Part shown: piece after piece, positions 10,687 to 20,441 of the stretch | How positions within the stretch are numbered: the first letter of the stretch is position 1 | Layout: each line of letters begins with the position of its first letter | From: Sporosarcina pasteurii | GTDB taxonomy: Bacteria; Bacillota; Bacilli; Bacillales_A; Planococcaceae | Length of the DNA: 64,000 nucleotides | Direction of reading: 5' to 3' | NCBI RefSeq assembly: GCF_041295575.1 | Contig: NZ_CP160452.1 | Span: 868,001 to 932,000 of the forward strand | Made by a program: the position numbers and the translations under genes | Notes under the pieces: generated by a model | The model's input: the letters and a program-made list of their open reading frames with translations, nothing else | What the model was told of the DNA's origin: nothing | Databases searched by the model: none

Positions 10687-11625
10687 ATGACGATGAAACG
10701 TAAAAAAGTCTCAGTAATCGGTTCTGGATTTACAGGTGCAACGACTGCGTTTTTACTGGCACAAAAAGAGCTAGGCGATATTGTACTCGTAGATATTCCG
10801 CAAATGGAGAATCCAACTAAAGGAAAGGCACTAGATATGCTTGAAGCAGGTCCTGTCCTAGGATTTGATGCAAACATTATTGGTACTTCAAATTATGAGG
10901 ATACTAAGGATTCTGATATTGTCATCATCACTGCTGGAATTGCGCGTAAACCTGGCATGAGCCGTGATGACCTCGTTCAGACAAACCAGAAAGTCATGAA
11001 AGCTGTAACAGGTGAAGTTGTAAAATATTCTCCTAATGCAACAATCATTGTATTAACAAACCCAGTAGACGCAATGACATATACGGTATATAAGGAATCT
11101 GGATTCCCTAAAGAGCGCGTGATTGGTCAATCTGGCGTACTTGATACAGCACGTTTCCGTACGTTCGTTGCCCAGGAACTAAATCTTTCCGTTAAAGATG
11201 TCACAGGGTTCGTACTAGGTGGACATGGCGATGATATGGTTCCTCTAGTGCGCTATTCCTATGCAGGTGGGATCCCTTTGGAAACATTAATTGCGCCTGA
11301 AAGATTAGAAGAAATTGTAGACCGAACACGTAAAGGTGGAGCAGAAATTGTGAACTTGCTTGGAAATGGTTCCGCTTATTATGCGCCTGCAGCATCCCTT
11401 GTTGAGATGGCAGAAGCCATTCTAAAAGATCAAAAGCGAGTGTTACCATCCATCGCATATTTAGAAGGCGAATATGGAATGAATGGTATCTATTTAGGTG
11501 TTCCAACAGTGCTTGGAGCAGGTGGAATTGAAAAAGTCATTGAGCTTGAACTGACAGAAGCTGAAAAAGAAGCTTTGTCAAAATCTGCAGATTCTGTAAA
11601 AGCAGTGATGAACGTTCTTGCTTAA
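10687..11625 (+). CDS. mdh: Malate dehydrogenase
   Basis: 312 residues, the length of B. subtilis Mdh, with the LDH-like malate dehydrogenase fold. Oxidises malate to oxaloacetate with NAD+. The Rossmann motif [15 protein letters not shown] is near the N-terminus; [10 protein letters not shown] and the catalytic-histidine region [14 protein letters not shown] follow. The ATG at 10687 is preferred over one at 10660 because AAGGAGAG (10671-10678) is properly spaced and the family starts at this point. It completes the citZ-icd-mdh cluster and ends at a terminator. Confidence 0.96.
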   Translation: MTMKRKKVSVIGSGFTGATTAFLLAQKELGDIVLVDIPQMENPTKGKALDMLEAGPVLGFDANIIGTSNYEDTKDSDIVIITAGIARKPGMSRDDLVQTNQKVMKAVTGEVVKYSPNATIIVLTNPVDAMTYTVYKESGFPKERVIGQSGVLDTARFRTFVAQELNLSVKDVTGFVLGGHGDDMVPLVRYSYAGGIPLETLIAPERLEEIVDRTRKGGAEIVNLLGNGSAYYAPAASLVEMAEAILKDQKRVLPSIAYLEGEYGMNGIYLGVPTVLGAGGIEKVIELELTEAEKEALSKSADSVKAVMNVLA

Positions 11626-11672
11626 TCAATAATATGTTTTTTGCTTAACATTGAGCATGAACATGTTTCAGG

Positions 11673-11701
11673 AATCGGGTAGCTAGGCTACTCGATTTTT
11701 T
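11673..11701 (+). terminator. Intrinsic terminator after mdh
   Basis: AATCGGGTAGC (11673-11683) pairs with GCTACTCGATT (11687-11697), with one G-T wobble and a three-base loop, followed by a T-run to 11701. Confidence 0.8.
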
Positions 11702-11805
11702 GTTATAATAAGTAAAAGTATAGAATTGAATGGCGATACTTATATAAAACAGTTGATAAAATTAGAACATTAGGATTCATAAAAGTTTCTAGAGGAGGAA
11801 TTCAG

Positions 11806-12282
11806 TTGATACTTGGCAAAAAAAGACGTCTAGGTAGAAAAATTGAGGATATATCCGTAGGAGAAAAATTAAAATTAACGGAAAAGATAGAGGATAAAGA
11901 CTTGATGTTGTACTTAGGATTAACAAATGATAGTAATCCTTTGTATATTCAACATGATTTTGCTTCACAAACAACTTATGAAAAACCTATTGTGCCAACA
12001 ATTATGTTAACTGGTATCGTTACGTCTGCTGCCTCTAAATATTTACCAGGACCAGGTTCTCATGTCATAGAGGAACATCTGAAATTTCCAATACCAGTTT
12101 ACCATTATGAAACAATCGACTTTCTAATGGAAGTATCTGAAGTGCAAAAAAATGAAAATACTATTGTCATACAAATCGAGGCTTGTAATGAAGAAGGCGA
12201 AGTGGTGATAACAGGCTACATAAAAGTCACTCCACCAAAAGTGATTAATCGATTAACAGCAGATGCGTTAGATAATTTTTAA
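11806..12282 (+). CDS. MaoC-like hot-dog dehydratase
   Basis: 158 residues with a TTG start at 11806 and GAGGAGGA upstream. The hot-dog/MaoC core is visible: LGLTNDSNPLYIQHDFA, which is the D-x(4)-H hydratase-like segment, and TIMLTGIVTSAASKYLPGPG. Members act on acyl-CoA or acyl-ACP enoyl groups or serve as related hot-dog proteins. The pathway is not given by the context (mdh upstream, phoP downstream). A short gene of this type between mdh and phoPR is common in Bacillales, but its substrate is unknown. Confidence 0.72.
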   Translation: MILGKKRRLGRKIEDISVGEKLKLTEKIEDKDLMLYLGLTNDSNPLYIQHDFASQTTYEKPIVPTIMLTGIVTSAASKYLPGPGSHVIEEHLKFPIPVYHYETIDFLMEVSEVQKNENTIVIQIEACNEEGEVVITGYIKVTPPKVINRLTADALDNF

Positions 12283-12331
12283 AACGTCATACAAATAAGA
12301 AAAGATAATTGATTGAAGGTAGGGATAGTGG

Positions 12332-13033
12332 GTGTCTGTTGATAAACTCAAAATACTAATTGTGGATGACGAGCAATCAATTCGTACATTGCTCGATTAT
12401 AACTTAACGCAAGCAGGTTATGAAACATTAGTAGCTACTGAGGGCGAGGAAGCAATACGCAAAGCTGAGGATGAAAAGCCGGATCTTATTTTATTAGATT
12501 TAATGCTTCCTAAAGTAGATGGGATAGAAGTTTGTAAAACGTTACGAAAACGTCATATTAATATTCCGATTATCATGCTTACAGCAAAAAGTGAAGAATT
12601 AGATAAAGTATTGGGGTTAGAAATTGGGGCTGACGACTATATGACAAAACCATTTAGTCCTAGAGAAGTCATGGCTCGCGTTAAAGCCGTATTACGGAGA
12701 ACGACGACCGTTACGGATTCGATTAATCATGAAGAAGTTCTAACCTCAGGTCCCATAACGGTATACTTAGAGCAATATGAAGCGTACTTATCTGAAGAAA
12801 AACTAGAGTTCACACCAAAAGAGTTCGAATTGCTTGTTTACTTTATCCGTAATAAAAATAGAGTTCTTTCGCGTGATACACTGTTGAGCGCTGTTTGGAA
12901 CTATGATTTTGCAGGTGATACACGGATTGTAGATGTGCATGTAAGTCATTTGAGGGATAAAATAGAAGAAAATACTAGAAAGCCGATCTATATAAAAACG
13001 GTAAGGGGAATTGGATATAAATTTGAGGAGTGA
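12332..13033 (+). CDS. phoP: Phosphate-response regulator PhoP (OmpR family)
   Basis: 233 residues with a GTG start and GAAGGTAGGG upstream. Receiver domain (1-~120) with acidic pocket Asp12-Asp13, phosphoacceptor Asp56 in LLDLMLPKVDG, Thr in MLTAKSEE and Lys in DYMTKPFSPRE. The OmpR-type winged helix (~135-233) ends with VDVHVSHLRDKI and TVRGIGYKFEE. It is followed six bases later by its kinase. Position after mdh matches phoP-phoR of B. subtilis, where the pair governs phosphate starvation. Confidence 0.93.
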   Translation: MSVDKLKILIVDDEQSIRTLLDYNLTQAGYETLVATEGEEAIRKAEDEKPDLILLDLMLPKVDGIEVCKTLRKRHINIPIIMLTAKSEELDKVLGLEIGADDYMTKPFSPREVMARVKAVLRRTTTVTDSINHEEVLTSGPITVYLEQYEAYLSEEKLEFTPKEFELLVYFIRNKNRVLSRDTLLSAVWNYDFAGDTRIVDVHVSHLRDKIEENTRKPIYIKTVRGIGYKFEE

Positions 13034-13039
13034 CTTCTA

Positions 13040-14455
13040 GTGAAAGGGTTATATAGCCGTCTTGTAGGTGCATATGCGATTCTTATTGGAATGCTTTTAA
13101 CTGGTCTAGGCATTGTACTAGGCCAGTTTTTTCCATTGTTTTATAAGAATTTAGAGAACCCAACATTCAATCAATACATGCTGTATTTAATCATTATTCT
13201 TTTCATTGCTTTTATTCTTTCGATGATCATTTCAATGAGGCTATTATTAAATTATGCGAAACCAGTGGATGATATTACATCGGTTGTGACTAAAATTTCA
13301 AAAGGGCAGACGGTCGATTGGGCGAATCATCCGTATCTACATTTTTATGAAGACGAACTTTCAATTGCAGTCAAAGAAATTTCTGAGACTATGGAGAAAA
13401 TGTCTACGAAACGTATCGTAGAAAAAGACCGATTAAAAACGCTTATTGAGAGTATGGGCAGCGGTTTACTCATGTTTGGAAGAGGTGGGACTGTTAGCCT
13501 CGTGAATGGTATGTTCAGAAAAACTTTTGGCTTTGAAGATAAAGAGGTGATTGGTCGAACGGTTTATTCAATCGGATTACCTACTGAAATTGAAAAGTTA
13601 ATTGAGGAAGTCTTTATGACGGAACAAGGGCAAGAAACTCGATTTTCGATAGAGATTGAGGGGAAATCAGCCACCTATAGTGTATATGGTGCTCCAGTAA
13701 TTGGGAATCATGGGAACTGGCTTGGAATCGTAGTTGTGATTCATGATATAACGGAACTCATCCGTTTGGAGGAGATTAGAAAAGATTTTGTTGCAAACGT
13801 TTCCCATGAATTAAGGACGCCTGTAACATCCATTAAAGGGTTTGCCGAAACATTACTAAGTGGAGCGATGGAAGATCGGGAAGTCCGAAAGAACTTTCTT
13901 GAAATAATTCATAAAGAAAGTGAACGATTACATTCATTGATTGACGATTTACTCATACTATCTGGTGTTGAAAGAGCCGAGTTTAAGTTAGAATTTACCG
14001 ATGTTCATGTAAATAAAGTGATTGAAGAAGCGATACAACTTGTTTCAGTAAAAGTAAAAGAGAAGAAAATGAAGATTATCTTTCAACCATCTTCAGAAAT
14101 TGTTGTAGAGGGAGATGCCGGCCGCCTTATACAAGTACTTGTAAATTTATTGTCAAATGCGCTCGCGTATTCCCAAGATGGTAAAGAAGTTAAAGTATAC
14201 ATCGAAAAAACTAGCGAACAAGTTATTATCATAGTAGAAGACGAAGGGATTGGGATTGAGCCATCACAATTACCAAGGTTGTTTGAACGATTCTACCGGG
14301 TAGACCAAGCCAGAAGTAGAGAATCTGGTGGAACTGGTTTAGGACTTGCAATCGTCAAGCATCTGATAGAAGCACATAACGGTTCAGTTGAAGTATATAG
14401 TAAACCTTCCGTCGGTACGGCCTTTTACGTGAAATTACCCATTAAGCAAGAATAA
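13040..14455 (+). CDS. phoR: PhoR-like sensor histidine kinase lacking the large extracellular domain
   Basis: 471 residues, about 110 shorter than B. subtilis PhoR. Two membrane helices (~8-30 and ~46-66) are separated by only ~15 residues, so the extracytoplasmic PDC-type sensor of the B. subtilis protein is absent. Then come a HAMP-like linker, a PAS domain (~125-230), HisKA with phosphoacceptor His in VANVSHELRTPVTS, and the HATPase with GEGIGI-type and GTGLGLAIVKHL boxes. The start is GTG with GAGGAG upstream. Signal input must be intramembrane, cytosolic (PAS) or through a partner. Confidence 0.92.
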   Translation: MKGLYSRLVGAYAILIGMLLTGLGIVLGQFFPLFYKNLENPTFNQYMLYLIIILFIAFILSMIISMRLLLNYAKPVDDITSVVTKISKGQTVDWANHPYLHFYEDELSIAVKEISETMEKMSTKRIVEKDRLKTLIESMGSGLLMFGRGGTVSLVNGMFRKTFGFEDKEVIGRTVYSIGLPTEIEKLIEEVFMTEQGQETRFSIEIEGKSATYSVYGAPVIGNHGNWLGIVVVIHDITELIRLEEIRKDFVANVSHELRTPVTSIKGFAETLLSGAMEDREVRKNFLEIIHKESERLHSLIDDLLILSGVERAEFKLEFTDVHVNKVIEEAIQLVSVKVKEKKMKIIFQPSSEIVVEGDAGRLIQVLVNLLSNALAYSQDGKEVKVYIEKTSEQVIIIVEDEGIGIEPSQLPRLFERFYRVDQARSRESGGTGLGLAIVKHLIEAHNGSVEVYSKPSVGTAFYVKLPIKQE

Positions 14456-14482
14456 GTGAATACAATGTCGTGATTCTTACGA

Positions 14483-14523
14483 AAGGAGAGAAGAAGGAAA
14501 GTAAAATCTTCTCTTCTTTTTTT
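14483..14523 (+). terminator. Intrinsic terminator after phoPR
   Basis: AAGGAGAGAAGA (14483-14494) pairs with TCTTCTCTTCTT (14507-14518) with one wobble, followed by a T-run to 14523. Confidence 0.78.
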
Positions 14524-14678
14524 AGGATTAACCTATTTCGTTTAAAGAGTGAAATTTACGTTGCGTTCAAGTTGAAAAGTTTTTAAAACAGTTAGATATA
14601 ATAAGTTATAGAAAAATATGAAACTTTTGGAATGATGAACCGTATAAGAATGGGTGTTAATTAAGGGGGAGAAGCGTA

Positions 14679-15659
14679 ATGAGTGTTAAACGTATATTAA
14701 CGATTATTGGAATGGCGCTAACAGGGCTCATTCTTATCGTAATTGGTTTTACTACTTGGTACACTGTAGATGAATCGGAACAAGCAGTTGTTATTACATT
14801 CGGTCAGGCGAATTCGATTGTTACCGATTCAGGTTTACATTTTAAGTTACCATGGCCGATTCAACATGTAGAAGTTTTATCAAAGGAGACATATAGTCTT
14901 AAGTTTGGTTATAAGCAAGATGAAAGTGGCGATCTTGTTTCTTATGACAAAGAGACGAAAATGATTACCGGTGACGAGTATATCGTCCTTACTGATCTAG
15001 TCGTACAATGGAAAATCACAGAGCCAGAAAAGTTTTTATTTCATTCAGAAAGTCCGGAAGAGATTTTACATGATGCAACTTCTGCCTCAATTCGCTCGGT
15101 CATTGGTAGTTCAACAATCGATGCGGCTTTAACAGATGGAAAAGCTGAGATTGAAGCAAAAACAAGAGATTTACTTGCTACTTTAATGGATAAGTATGAT
15201 ATCGGTGTCATTATTCAAGGTGTGAATCTACAAGATGTAGAGCTACCGAATGCGGACGTACGAGCTGCATTTACCTCAGTAACGGATGCAAGAGAAACTA
15301 AAAACACAAAAATTAATGAAGCAAAAAAATATGAAAATCAAAAGCAAAACGAAGCAGCAGGAGAACGGGATGCGATCAAATCGAGGGCAATAGGACAAAA
15401 AACTGCTCGAATAGAACAAGCACATGGGGACGTAGCGCTTTTTAAAGACTTACATGCGGAGTATGAAAAAAACAAAGATATTACCCGTCAACGTCTCGTT
15501 CTTGAAACGCTAGAAAAAGTGCTACCGAATGCAAAAATTTATATTATGAATGATAATGGTGAAACCGTGAAATATTTACCCTTACAACAACTTCAAAGTC
15601 AATTACAAACTCCACCACCACTAGAAAAAAGTGAAGAGAAGGAGGATCAAAATGACTAA
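14679..15659 (+). CDS. hflK: HflK-type SPFH membrane protein
   Basis: 326 residues: one N-terminal membrane helix (~7-27), then an SPFH/band-7 domain (YTVDESEQAVVITFGQ onward), then a charged coiled-coil region (KKYENQKQNEAAGERDAIKS). HflK and HflC form a membrane complex that in E. coli regulates the FtsH protease. AGGGGGAG precedes the ATG. The last 8 bases overlap hflC. The pair is inserted between phoPR and polA, where B. subtilis has no such genes. Confidence 0.88.
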   Translation: MSVKRILTIIGMALTGLILIVIGFTTWYTVDESEQAVVITFGQANSIVTDSGLHFKLPWPIQHVEVLSKETYSLKFGYKQDESGDLVSYDKETKMITGDEYIVLTDLVVQWKITEPEKFLFHSESPEEILHDATSASIRSVIGSSTIDAALTDGKAEIEAKTRDLLATLMDKYDIGVIIQGVNLQDVELPNADVRAAFTSVTDARETKNTKINEAKKYENQKQNEAAGERDAIKSRAIGQKTARIEQAHGDVALFKDLHAEYEKNKDITRQRLVLETLEKVLPNAKIYIMNDNGETVKYLPLQQLQSQLQTPPPLEKSEEKEDQND

Positions 15660-16659
15660 AGATAAAAATCCATTTAAAAGTATAGAAGAAAAATTTATGG
15701 AAAAACAACGGGCAAAACAAAGGAGAAAGAGTCCGAATGACCCTGATAACACAGTTAAATTTAACGGTCCTGTTCAGATTAAAAAATATGTGAAGCTAAC
15801 AATTGGTCTTACTGCCGTATTTGCAGTGCTCGTTATTCTTATGGCGAATGTTTTTGTCGTCAAAGAAAATGAGTATCGTGTCGTTCGTCAGTTCGGGGAA
15901 ATTACACGGATTGTTGATAAGCCGGGGCTTAACATGAAAATACCGTTTATTCAAAGTGTCATGACCTTGCCCAAAAGTCAAATGACGTATAATGTTTCAG
16001 AATCAGAAATTAATACAAAAGATAAAAAGAGAATTATTATTGATAATTATGCAGTATGGAAAATTAATGATCCAGTTAAAATGATTTCGAATGCCAGAAA
16101 TATTGTCAATGCAGAAGGGCGTATGAATGAATTTATTTATTCTGTCGTCCGAACAGAACTCGGTCAACTCGATTATGTAGACGTTGTCAATGATGAAAAC
16201 TCTTCTCGTGGTAGTTTAAATGATCGTGTTACGGAACGAGTCAACGAATTACTGGAAAGAGGGAATTTTGGAATTGAATTGGTAGACGTTCGGATCAAGC
16301 GTATTGACTTACCTGAGGAAAACGAACAATCAATTTATACGAGAATGGTTTCCGAAAGACAATCAATTGCACAGAAGTATTTATCAGAAGGAGACGCGGA
16401 TAAGCGTCGAATTGAAGCGGAAACAGATCGAGAAGTACAAGAAATGCTTGCCACTGCAGAGAAGGAAGCAGCACTTATCCATGCGGAAGGCGAAGCAGAA
16501 GCGGCAAAAATTTATAACGAAGCTTTTTCTATAGACCCGGAATTTTATCAATTATATCGAACGTTACAATCGTATAGTAAGACGATTGGTGAAGATACTA
16601 TGATTATCCTTCCGGCGGATTCACCGTATGCAAAAATTTTAACAGGCTATATCGAATAA
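15652..16659 (+). CDS. hflC: HflC-type SPFH membrane protein (protease modulator)
   Basis: 335 residues from the ATG at 15652, chosen because AGAAGGAGG sits correctly before it. A basic N-terminal tail (~45 residues) precedes a membrane helix (~47-67). The SPFH domain begins VVKENEYRVVRQFGE and is followed by a coiled coil (KRRIEAETDREVQEMLATAE). It is the partner of HflK in an FtsH-associated complex (established for E. coli, inferred here). A terminator follows. Confidence 0.9.
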   Translation: MTKDKNPFKSIEEKFMEKQRAKQRRKSPNDPDNTVKFNGPVQIKKYVKLTIGLTAVFAVLVILMANVFVVKENEYRVVRQFGEITRIVDKPGLNMKIPFIQSVMTLPKSQMTYNVSESEINTKDKKRIIIDNYAVWKINDPVKMISNARNIVNAEGRMNEFIYSVVRTELGQLDYVDVVNDENSSRGSLNDRVTERVNELLERGNFGIELVDVRIKRIDLPEENEQSIYTRMVSERQSIAQKYLSEGDADKRRIEAETDREVQEMLATAEKEAALIHAEGEAEAAKIYNEAFSIDPEFYQLYRTLQSYSKTIGEDTMIILPADSPYAKILTGYIE

Positions 16660-16671
16660 CTTGAAGGCAAG

Positions 16672-16730
16672 GCCGTCATTTTCATTTCCACTATCGTACA
16701 TGGTAGAATGGAGAGAAGATGACGGTTTTT
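16672..16730 (+). terminator. Extended terminator hairpin after hflC
   Basis: An outer stem pairs CCGTCATTTTC (from 16673) with GAAGATGACGG (to 16725), with one wobble; an inner stem pairs the CATTTCCACTA side with TGGTAGAATG. It ends in a T-run (16726-16730). Confidence 0.75.
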
Positions 16731-16779
16731 ACTTTCACTTAGAGTGGTGTATTGACTGATAATGAGGAGTGGAATATTT

Positions 16780-19404
16780 TTGACAAAAAAGAAAATCGTA
16801 CTGCTTGATGGAAACAGTCTCGCGTATAGGGCGTTTTTTGCCTTACCGTTATTAACAAACGATCAAGGCATTCATACAAATGCAGTTTATGGTTTTACAA
16901 TGATGCTGCAAAATATTTTAGAAGAAGAAAAGCCAACGCATATGCTCGTTGCTTGGGACGCTGGTAAAACAACGTTTCGTCATAAAACATTTGATGAATA
17001 TAAAGGTGGTAGACAAAAGACACCATCCGAACTTTCCGAGCAATTCCCTTATTTAAGAAAAATGTTGAAGGCGTATAATATACCCCAATATGAACTTGAC
17101 CAATATGAGGCAGATGACATTATTGGAACATTAAGTCATCAAGGGGACAAAAAAGATGCTGAAGTCGTTGTGATTTCTGGCGATAAAGACTTAACACAAT
17201 TGACGACGGAGCATACAACAGTATTCATCACTAGAAGAGGGATTACCGATACTGAAAAATATACGCCAGAACATGTGATGGAAAAGTATGGGATACAACC
17301 CCACCAAATTATTGATATGAAAGGATTGATGGGTGATTCTTCAGACAATATTCCGGGGGTTCCAGGAGTTGGTGAGAAGACAGCCTTAAAACTATTGAAG
17401 GAATATGGATCCATTGAGGAAATCTATGCTTCACTCGATAAAATTACGGCTAAAAGATTAAATGAAAATTTAACACAAAATAAAGAAACGGCTTTTATGA
17501 GTCGCGATTTAGCAACGATTGTTGTAGATGCTCCAATTACGATTTCAATCGATGATTTATCTTATAGCGGTCCAAATATGGACGAGCTCATTAACATTTA
17601 TCAAGAGTTGAAATTCAATACATTACTTGAAAAGCTTGGTGGAAATCCAATTGAGGAGAAGCAGGAAGATGTTGAAGTGACAACTGTATCAGAGATAGAT
17701 GTCAGTCAACTTTCAAATGAAATGGCACTTCATATAGAAATGATGGATGAAAACTATTTGCGGGCGAATATCGAAGGTGTGTCACTTACAGACGATACGA
17801 AGACGCTGTATTTGCCGTTTGAAGTTGTCCAAAAATCTGACTCATTTCAGGCTTGGTTAAAAGATGATACGAAAAAGAAGCTATGTACGGATTCCAAAGC
17901 TGCACGTGCCTCGCTAGCTCGCCATGGAGTAGAAGTAAATGGGATTGATTTTGATTTACTTCTAGGGTCTTATATTGTTAACCCATCAACTTCATCGTCA
18001 GATGTCGCATCGATTGCCAAACAATTTGGCTATACGAATGTGCAACAAGACGAAACGGTTTATGGAAAAGGTGCTCGAAAAGCATTACCAGAAAGCGACG
18101 TACTTGCAGAACATGCTGGGCGAAAAGCACTGGCGGTTTGGAATCTTCGCTCGACAATTGAAGAACAGCTTAAAGAGAACGAACAATTTGATCTATATCA
18201 TGAGTTGGAATTGCCGCTTGCACTCATCCTAGGAAAAATGGAGTCTACTGGGGTAGCAACTGATAAGGAAGCATTAGCGAAAATAGGGACGGAACTTTCA
18301 GCAAGAATTACGGACTTAGAAACGTTAATTTATGAAATTGCTGGCGAGAAATTTAATATTAATTCTCCGAAACAATTAGGTGTCATTTTATTTGAAAAGA
18401 TTGGGCTTACACCGATTAAAAAGACGAAGACCGGTTATTCAACTGCGGCTGATGTGCTTGAAAAGTTAGCAAGCGAACATGAGATCATTTCTCACATTTT
18501 ACTGTACCGTCAACTAACAAAATTAAATTCAACGTATATTGAAGGGTTATTAAAAGAAATTCATGAAGACGGTAAGATTCATACACGTTTTCAACAAGCC
18601 CTAACAACGACTGGTCGACTCAGTTCAATCAACCCAAACTTACAAAATATCCCTGTTCGTTTGGAAGAAGGTCGGAAAATTAGAGCGGCATTCGTTCCTT
18701 CAGAGGAAAGTTGGTCGCTATTTGCTGCGGATTACTCGCAAATCGAATTGCGCGTACTAGCGCATATGTCGGAAGACGAAAAGTTAATACAAGCGTTTAA
18801 AGACAATGCTGACATTCATAGAAGTACAGCGGCAGATGTGTTTGGTGTAGAGGTAGACGAAGTCACCGCTGAAATGCGAGATGCTGCAAAAGCAGTAAAC
18901 TTTGGGATTATTTATGGAATTAGCGATTATGGATTATCCCAAAACTTAAATATTACGAGAAAAGAAGCTGCGCAGTTTATTGAGACCTATTTAGCAAGCT
19001 TCCCAGGTGTAAAAAAGTATATGGATGATATTGTTCAAACGGCGAAGGAACAAGGGTATGTAACGACTTTATTGAATAGAAGACGCTACTTACCGGAGAT
19101 TAAGAGTTCCAATTTTAATTTACGAAGCTTCGCTGAGCGTACGGCGATGAATACACCTATCCAGGGAAGTGCCGCGGATATCATTAAGCAGGCGATGATT
19201 GATATGGATGCTCGACTTGAAAAAGAAGGATTGCAAGCAAGAATGCTTCTTCAAGTTCATGACGAACTCATTTTTGAAACGCCTGAAGAGGAAATTGAAA
19301 TACTAGAAAAAATTGTACCAGAAGTGATGGAGGCAGCAATTGCGTTAAATGTTCCATTAAAAGTGGAGTCTTCACACGGAAAATCTTGGTATGATATGAA
19401 GTGA
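16780..19404 (+). CDS. polA: DNA polymerase I
   Basis: 874 residues with a TTG start at 16780; GAGGAG lies 10 bases upstream, and the following sequence (KKKIVLLDGNSLAYRAFFAL) is the family N-terminus. The 5'-3' exonuclease domain (1-~290) has DQYEADDIIGT and GDSSDNIPGVPGVGEKT. The central 3'-5' exonuclease-like domain is degenerate: the acidic FDTE-type motif of E. coli is replaced by LHIE, so proofreading is probably absent as in B. subtilis. The polymerase domain has RIRAAF-type, DYSQIELRVLAH and QVHDELIFE motifs. It fills repair and Okazaki gaps and is followed by the repair gene mutM. Confidence 0.97.
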   Translation: MTKKKIVLLDGNSLAYRAFFALPLLTNDQGIHTNAVYGFTMMLQNILEEEKPTHMLVAWDAGKTTFRHKTFDEYKGGRQKTPSELSEQFPYLRKMLKAYNIPQYELDQYEADDIIGTLSHQGDKKDAEVVVISGDKDLTQLTTEHTTVFITRRGITDTEKYTPEHVMEKYGIQPHQIIDMKGLMGDSSDNIPGVPGVGEKTALKLLKEYGSIEEIYASLDKITAKRLNENLTQNKETAFMSRDLATIVVDAPITISIDDLSYSGPNMDELINIYQELKFNTLLEKLGGNPIEEKQEDVEVTTVSEIDVSQLSNEMALHIEMMDENYLRANIEGVSLTDDTKTLYLPFEVVQKSDSFQAWLKDDTKKKLCTDSKAARASLARHGVEVNGIDFDLLLGSYIVNPSTSSSDVASIAKQFGYTNVQQDETVYGKGARKALPESDVLAEHAGRKALAVWNLRSTIEEQLKENEQFDLYHELELPLALILGKMESTGVATDKEALAKIGTELSARITDLETLIYEIAGEKFNINSPKQLGVILFEKIGLTPIKKTKTGYSTAADVLEKLASEHEIISHILLYRQLTKLNSTYIEGLLKEIHEDGKIHTRFQQALTTTGRLSSINPNLQNIPVRLEEGRKIRAAFVPSEESWSLFAADYSQIELRVLAHMSEDEKLIQAFKDNADIHRSTAADVFGVEVDEVTAEMRDAAKAVNFGIIYGISDYGLSQNLNITRKEAAQFIETYLASFPGVKKYMDDIVQTAKEQGYVTTLLNRRRYLPEIKSSNFNLRSFAERTAMNTPIQGSAADIIKQAMIDMDARLEKEGLQARMLLQVHDELIFETPEEEIEILEKIVPEVMEAAIALNVPLKVESSHGKSWYDMK

Positions 19405-19413
19405 GGGAAATAG

Positions 19414-20286
19414 ATGCCAGAACTACCAGAAGTAGAAGGTCTCGTACGTGCACTGGCTCCTGAAGCAGTTGGCAGAGTGATTCAAGACGTTTCTATTTCA
19501 CCAATTGTTGTTGAATCAAAAGAACGCGGCAGAGAAGCGATTATTAAAGGGATATCAACCGAACAGTTTATTCAAAATATGAAAGACATGACCATTGTAA
19601 ATGTAAAACGCCGCAGTAAATATATTTATATGGATTTAGAACGAAACGGTCAATCCTATCTCCTCGTCAGCCATTTAGGCATGACGGGGGCATGGTTTAC
19701 CGTCAATTCGATTGAAGAAGTAACAGAAGAAAAATTCCGGAGGCATATCCATGTGATCTTTACGATGAAAGACGGGGGACTCCTTGTTTACTCGGACATT
19801 CGAAGATTTGGGGAATTGCGCTTATTAAATATTGAAGCAGACCATCCACCTTTATTGAAAATGGCGCCTGAACCATTCGATAACGATGCATGTACGCATT
19901 TTATCGATTGCACACTGCTCCCTAGATATGCTAGAAAACCTATTAAAGAAGTGATCATGGATGGACAAGTTATTTCAGGTTGCGGAAATATTTACGCAAC
20001 GGAAGCATTATTTAAAATGAATATTCATCCAGCTAGGAAAGCAGAGAGAATTAGCTTAAAAAGAAAGCAAGAGCTGTTTCGAGTGATTGTGGATATACTA
20101 CAAGAGAGTATCGATGCCGGAGGGAGTACAATTTCAGATTACCGAAATATAAACGGTGAAGCTGGATCCATGCAAGATAGGCTGAAAATGTACGGTCAGA
20201 AAGAATGTCCGACATGTGAGGCAGAAACTAAAAGTATGCAAATAGGTGGAAGGACATCTGTGTATTGTCCAAAGTGTCAACGATAA
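19414..20286 (+). CDS. mutM: Formamidopyrimidine-DNA glycosylase
   Basis: 290 residues. Removes 8-oxoguanine and formamidopyrimidines from DNA and cuts the abasic strand. The catalytic N-terminal proline and glutamate are visible in MPELPEVE. HLGMTGAW and the helix-two-turn-helix region (SGCGNIYATEALF) follow, and the C-terminal zinc finger has CPTC and CPKC pairs. The ATG lies 9 bases after polA, so polA and mutM are co-transcribed. Confidence 0.96.
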   Translation: MPELPEVEGLVRALAPEAVGRVIQDVSISPIVVESKERGREAIIKGISTEQFIQNMKDMTIVNVKRRSKYIYMDLERNGQSYLLVSHLGMTGAWFTVNSIEEVTEEKFRRHIHVIFTMKDGGLLVYSDIRRFGELRLLNIEADHPPLLKMAPEPFDNDACTHFIDCTLLPRYARKPIKEVIMDGQVISGCGNIYATEALFKMNIHPARKAERISLKRKQELFRVIVDILQESIDAGGSTISDYRNINGEAGSMQDRLKMYGQKECPTCEAETKSMQIGGRTSVYCPKCQR

Positions 20287-20441
20287 TTAATTCAGTCAGT
20301 AGAGATATCCAAAGTGGGGTTACGGTTTTGTATAATATTGTGAAATTATACAAATCGAACCCTTCATTGTGCGATGGGCTCCCAAATGTCGAAGTTGATT
20401 AGTAGAACATAATAAAATACCATCAAATTAAGGAGATAAAA

